Shown here: positions 8,741 through 18,026 of the stretch, in pieces | Layout: every line of letters begins with the position of its first letter | Position numbering within the stretch: position 1 is the first letter of the stretch | NCBI RefSeq assembly: GCF_004359215.1 | Contig: NC_090620.1 | Coordinates: 1,766,889 to 1,789,067, forward strand | Source: Bremia lactucae | Taxonomy: Eukaryota > Oomycota > Peronosporomycetes > Peronosporales > Peronosporaceae | DNA: 22,179 nucleotides | Reading direction: 5' to 3' | Notes under the pieces: model-generated | What the model was told of the DNA's origin: nothing | Seen by the model: only the letters and a program-made list of their open reading frames with translations | The model's database searches: none | Translations under genes and position numbers: made by a program

Positions 8741-9554
8741 CTGATCGGGACGCATCAAGTCGGGGGCAAACCTTTGCAATCGATAGGTCAGTGCTTTGGA
8801 CAACACCTTACATCGACTTATACGAGTGCGATAGATCGGTAGTTTCTCGGCTAGGCTCGCAATTTTTTCTTGTGTAGCAGCACAACGGCCGACTTGCGCT
8901 GCGATGGAAGCAACATACCACGTTTGAGACGGTCGGCGAAGACTATGCTCAAGCACTCTTCAAACACATCCGGAGCCACCTGGTAGAAGCCAGCGGTCAG
9001 TCCCCGTCCATGCCAGGTACCGAGGACGCCTTCATGTGTCAGATCGCACTAGCCATGTCCGCTGTAGTGTCAGTTTAAGATCGCGTGGTCAACATCCGAG
9101 ACGAAGCGAACGATCGTGTCGAAGAGCTACGTTGCATGTTGTCGTTGGGCCGAGGAGCTCTCCCTGTCGGACTATTAGGGTCTCCCATCTCAGACCCCCA
9201 GTGCTCCAGGAAGCAAAGAGAGATCTCATGAAGGTTTGTCGAGGTACTGCCACTCGGTGTCATCACTTCCTCAATCAAGACACGCCGCAAACTCGTTTCC
9301 AGCGGACGGAAGAAGTGGTTGGTCGATTTTCAGCGTTGGCAGCTTGAAAATCGAACGCACCGTCCTGGTTGTACTGGTGACTCCGAATCACCGTCTCTTT
9401 GGAATCCCTCTAGGCCTCATCGAAGAGCTCACAATCATTATCACAGCCGACGTATGATATCGCGGTGCAGCCTGATCCAGTGCGACACGAGAGTCTTCAA
9501 CTGCTCGTGTATCCTGTTTGCAAATTTTCTTTTGCACGCCTCGCAGCTGCGCCT
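8741..9554 (-). pseudogene. LINE ORF2 linker and N-terminal RT
   Basis: The minus strand carries, in order, KTTIKAQLRGVQKK (near 9620), IEEVMTPSGSTS and FLEHWG (9270-9200), LLHKK (near 8877) and KVLSKALTYRLQRFAPDL then PDQKG (8815 down to 8735). These are the segments that precede the RSIHHH motif in this family, so the frame stops exactly where the plus-strand RT core begins. Frames change several times. An open stretch continuing below 8735 on this strand is antisense to the inverted RT segment and is not coding. Confidence 0.75.
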
Positions 9555-10150
9555 TTATGGTTGTCTTCCATGCTTCGCAAACTTTACCCGGGTTCGAAGA
9601 GGTGCGTAGTGTATCGCGGACCAGATCGGGTCGCAGAGTGCCCCGGACAGCAATATGTAGTCCAGCCGGTTCTTCTGAGGAAGTGGCCCTGTGAACACAC
9701 GCTTGGTGTCGAAGTGAATCCGCCATGCGTCAAGTGTCGCTATCCACTCAAGACAACTGGTGCGGCTGGGATTGTAGGGTAGAAGAGTCGAGTCTCGGAT
9801 CCAAAGGAGTGCTGAGGTCACCCAGCACAAAGTGGGTCGGGTGACCATCAAACCCCTCGATCGCCAAGCTTGAGTAGATTTGCCCCCTCTCTTGGCGATC
9901 CACAGGAAACACCGTACACACTTCACCGCCCCGGCCCCGCGAAGGCCGATCGAGTAGTGAGTTAAAGTCGTTCACATAGACCTTGCGCTTGACGCTCGAG
10001 GCGATGTGGAACATAAAAACGGAAAGGCGTGCTGCGTGCAGTCTGCGAACTTATTTCTTGGACACGCGACAGAGAGTATTTAAAGAGCATGGCATCGATA
10101 AACAAGTTGCCGTTCTTCTTGATGCTGTTGGTGTTAACCGTCACAACACT
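9555..10150 (-). pseudogene. LINE AP-type endonuclease
   Basis: Landmarks in order on the minus strand: VVTVNTNSIKK (near 10147), VQE (catalytic Glu, near 10050), GDLSTP (9822, the Asn of the GDxN motif replaced by Ser), CLEWIATLDAWRIHFD (near 9750) and RLDYIL (9668). This is the APE-family nuclease that starts target-primed reverse transcription. Frame changes between blocks and the Asn loss make it inactive. It is the same family as the copy at 2049-2830 but independently decayed. Confidence 0.8.
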
Positions 10151-10282
10151 GACGGAGCTACAACTGTACTGTGTTGAGGAGCCCTTAGCAGCGAGTGGCA
10201 CACCCACTTGCGGTTCGTGACACCGTGCCGTCCGCAGCAACGTGAAGTCTTCGCACGGAAGAGTCCTCCGGATAGTAGTCAT

Positions 10283-10394
10283 CTAGCTGCCAACGCGCCT
10301 CGAGATAATCAAGTAAGTAGCTTTTTGTAACTGAGGTTCATTAACGTTACTTAGCTACCGAGTACCTAACGCCATCTAATGCCCGGACCACTTT
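10283..10394. other. Boundary with paired GTAGC/GTAAC inverted repeats
   Basis: GTAGC (10317-10321) and GTAAC (10327-10331) are answered by GTTAC (10346-10350) and GCTAC (10354-10358), an interrupted hairpin. It lies between the 3' end of the RNase H-bearing fragment and the endonuclease start of the next LINE. No gene seen. Confidence 0.4.
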
Positions 10395-11197
10395 TCGTCC
10401 CTTACGCAAAATTGGTCATGATGTGGTTTCCTTCGGTGATATTCACCAGGGTAAAACCACTTCCCAACGTTACACCGTACTGGCGGCCGTCGTAGGGCTA
10501 TTTAGGGTGTCCGTGTCTCCAACCGTCGGGTCATATCGCCTGCCAGCTGTTGTGAGATGTGAGTCCACACAAGCGGCGCCGCCGAATCGGTTCTCGTTTT
10601 CCACTCAAATGCGTGTTGTGTAAGCAGGGCATGGTCCTGTAATGTCTTATTGCGTCAATATTACCGAATTTGGTACTAGGGGAAGTGTACAACCCTCGCT
10701 GCACCATTATCTTCCTGCACTTAAGCGCACTAGGTTGTCGCTCCGACAGAGTCCGCAGCGTAAATCCCTGCCAACAGGGTCCGCGTAAAAGGTCTCGCCT
10801 TTGGATCATATCGGGCAGCCATGCATTTTACAGTGACGGTGTTAACCCCAACCACATCGATGTTCGTCAAGCCACGCTTGATACAAGCTCGTAAACCACG
10901 AAGTAGACCCAATTGCGCCGATAGTAGTGGGTCCCTGTGGGCACCGCTGTGGGCGGCTCCTAAACACAGAAGAATCCTTGCCACTCTCGTTAAGGTATTT
11001 ACTTCCGCGAGCAGTAAACCACTATAGCCATGATAATTTTCACAAGAATTGCCCCCACTAAAAAATAAAATCAATTGACGGTGCACCCGCCAAATCTGTA
11101 GTCCAGGCGCCACTGATGTGCCCCCAAGTTTGGTAAGTATGGTGTTCCGAATCGTTTGCCTCAAATGTTCAGGTAGGCCTGCGTTATGACCCCGCAA
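10395..11197 (-). pseudogene. RNase H domain and 3' end of a second LINE family
   Basis: The minus-strand frame 11197-10730 reads LILFFSGGNSCENYHGYSG, then TLTRVARILL, LLRGLRACIKRGLTNIDVVG and PKARPF, the layout of a type I RNase H domain appended to some LINE ORF2 proteins. All three classical acidic positions are lost: DGG reads SGG, the AEY Glu is gone in SAQLG, and GDS reads GVN. Weaker coding sequence continues to about 10395. It follows the zinc-finger ORF at 11400-12209 on the same strand. RNase H would remove the RNA strand after cDNA synthesis; this copy cannot. Confidence 0.7.
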
Positions 11198-11399
11198 ATA
11201 TCACGGTGTGCTTGCCGGAGTGTAGCTCCTAGTGCCCGTACATGATACTCAGCTGTTGAGTCTTTGAGGAGCTAAAAATGCGCGGTGCGCCATTGCCAAA
11301 CCCCGAATAGGTTGTTTATAGCCCCAAAACGCCAACAGTCCGTAAGGACACTCTCCACCGTCCCCGCTAGTAGTTCTAAATAATGTGGCATGGCATTAA
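11198..11399. other. Decayed linker between zinc finger and RNase H
   Basis: Same orientation and probably same element as both neighbours. Stops prevent a readable frame. Confidence 0.4.
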
Positions 11400-12209
11400 C
11401 TAGTATGTATCCAATACATTGAAGTAGACTGTGTGGGAAAGCTGGACGCTTGAGTGAGAAGATGGCTCACTCAAGCTGTGAGTTGGAAATGCTGGCAGTA
11501 CGCCATCTGCAGGTAAACACAGTCCATAGTTTCTCCGCAGCAGGGCACACTCAGAATATGTATTATAAATATCAACTCCTTGTACGCGAGCACAGTCCGA
11601 ATGCGGGCAGTCGATCCGTTTCGTCAGCGGGTTGTACGCTGATAAGGCGTAACGCTTGAGGCGATATATCATTTGTTCTCCCCAAGCATTAATTCCAACT
11701 ATGTTCCAGAGGTGTTTCGATTTCAAATCGACAAATCCAGAAGCAATTGTCGAATTTAGTTTATTCCAACATGCCTGAGCAGTATCCGCCTTGTCTGCTG
11801 CGATTCGATTGCGCCGTTCAGCGATGCGGTTGCGGAATTGTGCTTTGGTGAAAGTCCACCTACTGTGGTTCACCAATATGCAAATCGAACAGGAAAAATT
11901 AGGGTGAGGTAGCACACTCGTAACTCGATCTGCGTCTCCGAATACAAGCCGAACTCCCCTATCAATGTCCAAGCGAGTACAAAGGACTTCCTCGTGTACC
12001 GTTGGGCCCGATCCGGATGCTAATCGTAACCCCTCTGGCTTCTGTAGCACCAGCAGCCTCGGCGACGTTCCTGTGTAGTCCTCCACTGTGTACCGTGCCT
12101 TAGCGGAGGTGGAGCTGCAGGCAAAAACCGCCGGATAATTGAGCCAGATTAATGTCATGAGAAGGTGCACGTTTCTGCGGACATGATCAGTTACCACCGA
12201 AGTCAGCAC
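11400..12209 (-). pseudogene. LINE ORF2 C-terminal region with zinc finger (RNase H-bearing family)
   Basis: A 269-residue uninterrupted minus-strand frame, the longest in the window. It contains TRLDIDRGVRLVFGDADRVT, FSCSICILV, WTFTKAQFRNRIAERRNRIA, LWNIVGINAWGEQ and CPHSDCARVQGVDIYNTYSEC near residues 204-224. The last is a C-x4-C...C finger in which the expected His is Asn. In this LINE family the region lies between RT and RNase H. Being open does not make it functional: its RT is absent and the downstream RNase H lacks its active site. The methionine at 12209 is arbitrary; related sequence extends to about 12400 in shifted frame. Confidence 0.7.
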
Positions 12210-12448
12210 CGTGATAGTAAGCTCACCGGGTGCGCACCACTTCCAGTAAAGGACGTCTTTTAATAATTCTCCCTAACGTGTCAAAGTTCGGGAGATTTTC
12301 CTCTCTGAGAAACGCTGCCCATCCTCGTCATAAACCACTACATGACTCAGCGGCGCAAATGGTTGCTATGCAACGTAAGAAATGCCAGCATTCTTGCGAT
12401 CCTCAGCAACGCATGCGTGGTACAGCGAACCCATGTGCTTAGAACCTA
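12210..12448 (-). pseudogene. N-terminal extension of the RNase H-LINE fragment
   Basis: In shifted minus-strand frames this reads pieces such as NFDTLGRIIKRRPLLEVVRT, which fit the sequence expected immediately upstream of the zinc-finger ORF. The left border with ORF1 is near 12449. No EN or RT of this family is present, so the element is 5' truncated or internally deleted. Confidence 0.45.
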
Positions 12449-15170
12449 TCAAATGCAGTACTCAGCCGTCGCGCGTGACGTCAAAGGTGCTAAAAATAAA
12501 ATAAAGCGGCTAGCGCTAGTACCATTGCGGACTTGGCCGGGTTGGGTGGAGGGCCCCCAAATGCAGCACAAATAAGTAAGCAGCCTTGCCACCGCACCTC
12601 TCGCCACTGTTTTATGCACTGCGCACCGACGCACGACCGCAGGGTTTGCAGGAGCGCGTTTGGGTGCAGCAAGCGTGTGTTGTGCGCCGGAATCCACGCC
12701 ACCGGCTGACCAGTGATGTACAGAATCCAGTGATCATGGGTATATAGCATCGGTGCGACAGAGGGATTAATAAATTCAAATAATCAATATTGCTGGGATA
12801 TTTTAATTATTTAAAGTTCTGTTAAAGATAACTTTTTAATGAAGAACTTTCGGTTATAATCAGCGCAAGCTCAAACAAGCCTAACGCTTTGGTTGCACGC
12901 GACAGCTTTCGAATCGATTCAGAGTGCTCCCACCACTTCGCGCAAGCCCTGAAGATTTCCAGACGCTTAGACAGAACCGTCGTTTTCATCACCTTCTTCC
13001 ATATCCGTGCAATCGTCGTGTCTTCGCCCACGTCCATCGCACTGAAGACGGCGGTTGATCACATGGAGCTGTCCAAACTCCGCCATCTCCGTGCTGCTTC
13101 CCGCCATCTTGAACGACATCGCGCTGATGACGGCAAGTGGACATTCGATCGCAATCTTTGTGATGTGGTCCGAATTGGTCGCATTCTTAACCAGATTGCA
13201 CGCAAAATCGATGTTCGTGTCTGCAGCTGCGAGACGATCCGGAAGGATGTCAAGCATGGCGGCGCTCTCATCGTTCAGCATCGATTCGGTCACTGCGATA
13301 GAGGAGACGCCTGCACCGTCTTCTTAATCGTCGTGTGATGCTTCTCAGCGAAGAACGCGGACTTGTTTCGCATTCTTCACGACCTCAGGACACTTCTCAT
13401 CCACCGGGGCGATCTGGAAACGTGCGCCGTATGTCGGGTTAGCCGTCACGTTTTTCGCCTTAAACGTGACCTCTATCGACTCAAGCGCTTGGAAGTATTT
13501 CGTGGCAGCAATGCCGTCCAGTGGCAAAGGTTGTTGCTTCACCAGTAGAGCAGAGATGTCAATACCACTGCGTCCGCGCTTTTACTTGTTCTTTGTAACG
13601 GTGGTAATGCTATCGCTTGAGAACAGCAGGGGCTTAGGCGTATGCTTCGGACTACCAGGTGGAGAATATATTACAAATATAGCTGAAGTTAAAACTGGAA
13701 AATGGACTGGTCGAGCGATTGACGCTCGATAATGACAGCCATATCCTCGGTTGCTGAGTGGTTGGGTGGCGGCAGCTTGGTGACTTTGCTTAGCTCCACG
13801 TTGGATCTGACCATCCCGTTTCTTGGACTCTCTCATTCTCCGCTGGAGAGAGGTTTCCTTCGGCTTAGCGCTGGCGTCTTGCGCGTACGAGGTCGCTTTT
13901 TGCTGCTGCTGCTGAGAAGCAGATGCATGCGGACGTGGTGAGCGAGATAAATGGACATCGGTCGTGGCAAGGTCGATATAATGATGCGAGCGGTAGCCAA
14001 ACGGCAGGCGCTCATACTGGAACGTAGCATTCTTGCCATGCGCAGGGTGCAGCTTGTTCTCGAACAGGACCTGGTTACACATCGATCCATTCGCAATCAA
14101 GGGACTGGGACAAGTCGTGCCCAAGAAGTACACTCGCCAGGCGGCAGACGTGATCCCAATTGCGAGGTTGACTTCGCGAACCGTGTCGTGCACCGGCTTA
14201 AAGCCCAAAAGGAATAGGCGATGCAACATCACGTCCGTGTTGGTGTCAATCGATGAAGTATTTCCGCCAAGTACATCAAACTCTTGAAACAGGAAGACAC
14301 CCCCAAGGATGATTACTTCGTGCGTTCAAGTGCAAGACAAGCCTCTTTCGACTTTACCTTGAAACAGAGGTTGCCGCCTGGGAGTTTAGAAACCTGGTCG
14401 ATCTGAAACGTGCCATACAGTTTATCGAGGGCAACTTTGCCGTGACACTTGCCAAAAATGACGTAATGATTTTTTGCAGCGGTGGCTTCATGAACGTGCG
14501 GCCGGTGTCGCTCGCCATATCGAACCGGGCACGAGGAAGAGGTTGCGGGCGCGCTTGCTCCATACGAGACGAAATGTAGGACCAGTCGCCTCCGGCAGCA
14601 TACTGCCGCTCAATTGCTCCGATGTCGCAGACGAGTTTCCACACGACGGCGCGCCTCGTCAGGTTCGGCTTGGTCAAGACGGAGATGTTCTTGCTGCCCG
14701 ATCACGTCAGCCATCGTTGGCCGTGGATCCACCGTCGAATGTGAGGCAGCGATATTGGCGTCGGTGTCAGGTGAGAGCGCGAATTCCCCACTATTTCTTC
14801 CGGCATATCGTCAGGAGCGGAGTCGGGGAGGGGTTTCGACGCATTTAACGTCACGCCAGCATCCGGATAAGGTTCCGTCTGCTCTGGCGCAATCAGTGCA
14901 AGCGCAGTCGAAGACGGAGACGCGGCGAGGTGATTTTGGACATCGATATTGGTCACAACGTCCAGTTCCTTCCGAATTTTTTCAAGGGGATGGCTTGAAT
15001 ACGGCTCCCGGCTGGATGGCGATTGCTAACACAGGGTTTGGGTCAGATAGGCCACATGCTATCCGTGCGACGGTTGTCTGGGAGGCTGAAGCTGGATTGC
15101 CCAGGGAAGACCAGGACTGAGGGTTGAAGGAAGGTTCTTCTGAAGAGTCGACTTGTGAGGTTGCCGGCAA
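12449..15170 (-). pseudogene. LINE ORF1 (gag-like) pseudogene
   Basis: Minus-strand frames form one long ORF1. It begins with a serine/proline-rich N-terminus (15170-14702), then NLTRRAVVWKLVCDIGAIER and the GGDWSYISS region (14677-14354). A frame change leads into MLHRLFLLGFKPVHDTVREV, NKLHPAHGKN and a basic Q-rich stretch SASQQQQQKATSYAQ (14232-13582). Next come YFQALESIEVTF (13542-13345) and LLDILPDRLAAADTNIDFAC with IAIECPLAVISAMSFKMAGS (13293-12967). After another shift the frame reads ACAKWWEHSES (13037-12822), and it ends with DHWILYITGQPVAWIPAHN and WQGCLL (12750-12490). The segments 14956 and 14677 share a frame, as do 14232, 13542 and 13293, so decay is mostly stops plus at least three shifts. 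Role inferred: RNA-binding partner of ORF2. Confidence 0.7.
12765..12852. repeat. AT-rich insertion in ORF1
   Basis: About 90 AT-rich bases interrupt ORF1 between its ITESS block and DHWILYITGQPV. The right part has AAAGTTCT (12813-12820) and AGAACTTT (12843-12850) as an 8-base inverted pair. It may be a small fold-back insertion; its left edge is uncertain. Confidence 0.4.
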
Positions 15171-15179
15171 ATTGAGAAG

Positions 15180-15325
15180 TTAGTTTTTGTAATTCTAATC
15201 ATATTTACCTTTTGGTGCACATGACAAGACCCTTTCATTATCTTTGGACAATTTGTCGGCCCCGGGAATCGAACCAGGACCTCCGAGTCCTCAAGTGAGT
15301 GGTGGACCACTACACAGGATCGGTG
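15180..15325 (-). mobile_element. tRNA-like pseudo-head of a second SINE type
   Basis: The minus strand reads TGTAGTGGTCCACC (A-box region), then CACTTGAGGAC and a perfect B box GGTTCGATTCC (15275-15265), then CCGGGGCCGACA. No seven-base acceptor stem can be formed with the 5' side, so it is not a functional tRNA. The following ~75 bases to about 15180 could be its body. It sits directly against, and in opposite orientation to, the SINE head starting at 15326. Confidence 0.5.
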
Positions 15326-15712
15326 GCCTGTGTGGCTCAATGGCAGAGTATCTGTCTTGTAACAGAAGGTCCTCGGTTCAATCCCGGGTTGATGCATGCA
15401 CGGATGGGCTGCTTCTGTCATCGCATCGTCCGAAAGTGCGGACACGGCCAGAAGAGGTGGTTGTTGCTGCTCGGGCGAATATATCTTTTCCCACAATTTT
15501 GAATTGCATCAAAGTAGCAGACATCCGCAATATGATTCAATATTTAGTGTGGGGGGGTCGAAGGGATGTCAGACATGGTCAGGCAAGTAGAGTAGCGATA
15601 ATACACGTCTTTGTAGCGAGGTGGGTAACATACCGGCGAAGCCTGTGTGGCTCAGTTAAAGGTGTATATATCAATATACTATAGACGGGGGCTAATCAAT
15701 CTACCTGGCTGG
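15326..15712 (+). mobile_element. Single tRNA-derived SINE copy with complete 3' tail
   Basis: Same family as 4070-4858. Head GCCTGTGTGGCTCAATGGCA, loop CTTGTAA, B box GGTTCAATCCC at 15375-15385, body with GTGCGGACACGG and GTTGTTGCTGCTCGGGCGA, then at 15641 a second partial head (GCCTGTGTGGCTCAG) followed by the tail TTAAAGGTGTATATAT. Head-to-partial-head distance is 315 bp. The antisense strand of the head encodes a chance open frame (QPGIEPRTF), a known source of false protein calls. Confidence 0.85.
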
Positions 15713-15749
15713 ATCTGATATTATACTGTACCTTTGTACATTATTATTT

Positions 15750-16071
15750 TTTTGTGACGAACACCATGACACTAGAAAAGTCGAGAAGCACCAAACTCCC
15801 ATATAGATGCAGAATCGAGTACGAAAAAATCTATTCAAAAAGGGTCATGCAAATGTGAGACGACGAAAGCCGCCTGATGTTTGCAGCAGGAGAAACGAGA
15901 CTAATGTCACGTAAGTCCAAATAGATCCTTTTTAGCGAAAACCATGACGCTGGAAAAAAACAAGGAGCACCAAACTCCCATAGAAAATTTAATTACCGAA
16001 TGTTTTGCTGATTTTGTTTCGAATCGATAAGGATCATGCAAACGTGAGTCGAAGAAAGCCGCCAGGTATTT
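15750..16071 (+). repeat. Imperfect direct duplication (~150-bp unit)
   Basis: Unit 1 (about 15752-15885) and unit 2 (about 15930-16071) share ACCATGAC, GAGCACCAAACTCCCATA, TCATGCAAA.GTGAG and GAAAGCCGCC in the same order. They are offset by 178 bp at the start and 189 bp at the end. The second unit is cut at its 3' edge by the gypsy LTR start. No coding sense seen. Confidence 0.75.
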
Positions 16072-16601
16072 TGTAACAAGCTAAGTTGCCGTAATGTTAC
16101 ACAATTCCCGTTAAGTAAACTTTGACTACTTAAGAAAATGGTCAAGTATTTGCCAGAAGTGATTAGGCCCACCACTTGGGAGTGGTGCACATTGTGACTA
16201 CTCTTGTGTATGTGATGCACATAGGTGCATGCACAATAGGAGGGATGACGGCTAGCGTCATCCGTTACGCGAGGTATCTGGAAAGATACACTCGCAATAC
16301 GTATTAGCGTTATCTATAGAGATGACATTTATGGTTGGAAAAAATTGGTATTTATATTTAATGCGATTAAATATAAACCAGTCTGAAAACTATTTCCTAC
16401 CTGGTTACTGCGCGCGAGGAGTGGGCTCACCGCTCCCATGACGACACGTATACCAGAGTACTTTGTGCGTTGGGTGAAATCGTTAGGTACCCACCACAAC
16501 TACCTCACTGCACGCGAGAGTAGCTGGTCAAACTGCTTCCTCGCTATGCTAGGGTGTGTGCTTAAGTAGAGCGTGGCCGCACTAAGACGTATCTGCCTAC
16601 A
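16072..16601 (+). mobile_element. Gypsy 5' LTR
   Basis: Starts TGTAACAAGCTAAGTTGCCG, matching the pieces at 3160 and 1105-1172. The end is placed at CTACA (16597-16601) because a TGGTAGCAC string resembling a primer-binding site follows at 16604; this is inference. The LTR is rich in perfect hairpins: CACCACT/AGTGGTG (16170-16187), GGATGACG/CGTCATCC (16243-16263) and TTTATATTTAAT/ATTAAATATAAA (16351-16377, loop GCG). No matching 3' LTR was found in the window. Confidence 0.65.
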
Positions 16602-17007
16602 CTTGGTAGCACTTGAAATCCTTTCCACGACCGGCGTCTCTAAGCGTGTACGTGAGGACAGCCTCAATATCGATTGAGCTCATTTCCCCCACCTCTCCGA
16701 ACATTATCGGGAGGTGGCAAAACACTTGGCGCAGCGACTTGGTGAGAAAGCTCTGGCCAGGCTCTTGGGCAGTCCTTCTGAGCAACATGTTGCTCAGTTG
16801 GGTCAGTCCGAAGCGCAGAGCCATGCTGCGACGGAGTCCGTCACTAAGACTCAGGATGCGCTTCGGCGTGAGCAGGCTCGGAGCAAGGTTCTCAACAGGA
16901 CTGTTGAGATGCTCTCTGCCCGGCCGCATCAGCCGAGGCCCATTCTGACAAATCCGCTTTATTTTTCAAAAGAACTGCAGCGCACACGATTGTCTACTGG
17001 CTGTTAG
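16602..17007 (+). pseudogene. Gypsy gag N-terminal stub
   Basis: The frame 16714-17007 reads HLAQRLGEKALARLLGSP, then ESVTKTQDALRREQARSKVL, probably a short coiled-coil segment of gag. At about 16930 it jumps into a DPLYFSKE-like stretch that belongs much nearer to RT. The capsid core, the CCHC knuckle and the protease are absent, so roughly the central gag-PR region is deleted. Confidence 0.6.
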
Positions 17008-18026
17008 TTTAAGGAAGGAAAGATCCACCAATTAGTCACACCAGATCCAGAAGAGAACTTGGTAGACTGTTGCTCATTGTCCACAATTGACGAGAGCGTC
17101 CTAGAAACGGATAAAAAGAAATGATTCGCTGCTCAAGGCTGGGTTACTTTGAGAAACAGTCCGTTCTATGAGGTTCTGTGGAAACATCGCGATGCGTCCA
17201 AGAAGAAATGCCGAGCCGCCTACCAGCAGATAGGGGCATCGGGCACGAGATTGATCTTGAACCTGGCACCAAGTATTGTGTGATCAGGCAATGGCCGTTG
17301 CCGAAAGAACAAGTCGATTATTTCGATGAGTTTTGCGACAAGCAAGCCAAGGCGGGATATGTACGTGAGAGCAAGTCGCCTCACTGCAGCCTGACCTTCT
17401 GTGTGCGTAAAGCCACAGGTGGATGGCGCGTAGCTCACGCTTACAATAAGCTGAACACGGCAACCTTTCCGGTGTTAACGCTTATCCCGCGTAAAGATGT
17501 CATGTTGAACTCCATGGGTACTCATGAGAGAGTCCGATGTAGCCAAAACGGCAGTAGCACCCCAAGAGGCATGCTTTGGGAGTGGCTTGTGATGTGATGC
17601 CCCAAGGTATAAAAAAATGCACCAGCGACATTCAACCGTGTATGAGCTCACGTGATGCGACAGTACCGTGCCTACGCGCCTCATTACTTTCACGATGTAT
17701 TCGTTCATAGTAGGGCCGAGGACGGGCTGAGCGCAATAGAGTCGCACAAGCGTCATTTAGACGCTGTGTTGCAGAATTCGAAAGACGCCCAGTTGTACGT
17801 CAACTTAGAAGAGTGCGTCATAGCGCTCCCCGATATTCCTGTGCTGGGCTGCATCGGTGGTACACATTGTGTACGAGCAGACCCAGACAAAGTAAAACCA
17901 GTAAAGGAATGGAAAATCCCACGGCATGTAAAGGATTTACGCCAATTTCCAGGGCTCGCTAATTACTTGCATAAGTATAGCAAGAATTATGCTGAACGAA
18001 CAAAACCATTGTCTGGCCTTCTTTGA
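17008..18026 (+). pseudogene. Gypsy reverse transcriptase, inactivated
   Basis: Read over three frames: LVTPDPEENLVDCCSLSTID (17030s), GHEIDLEPGTKYCVIRQWPL and SPHCSLTFCVRKATGGWRV (17240-17430), then TPRGMLWEWLVM (near 17550) and HYFHDVFVHSRAEDGLSAIE (17682-17740). The final blocks are VLGCIGGTHCVRADPDKVK and LRQFPGLANYLHKYSKNYAE (17835-18000). The segment that normally carries the first catalytic Asp is missing at about 17515-17530, where the frame also shifts. The YxDD box has His in place of its first Asp (17691). Either change alone would abolish polymerisation. Confidence 0.85.

Noticed and set aside
6390..10150. Twin-priming as the cause of the LINE inversion.
   Set aside because: Twin priming inverts the 5' segment only; here sequence on both sides of the reversed block keeps the same orientation.
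13900..13918. Trinucleotide (CTG)n repeat as a separate repeat feature.
   Set aside because: It is five glutamine codons of ORF1 read from the other strand.
15255..15325. A genuine tRNA gene on the minus strand.
   Set aside because: The B box is good but no acceptor stem can be formed and the anticodon arm is poor.
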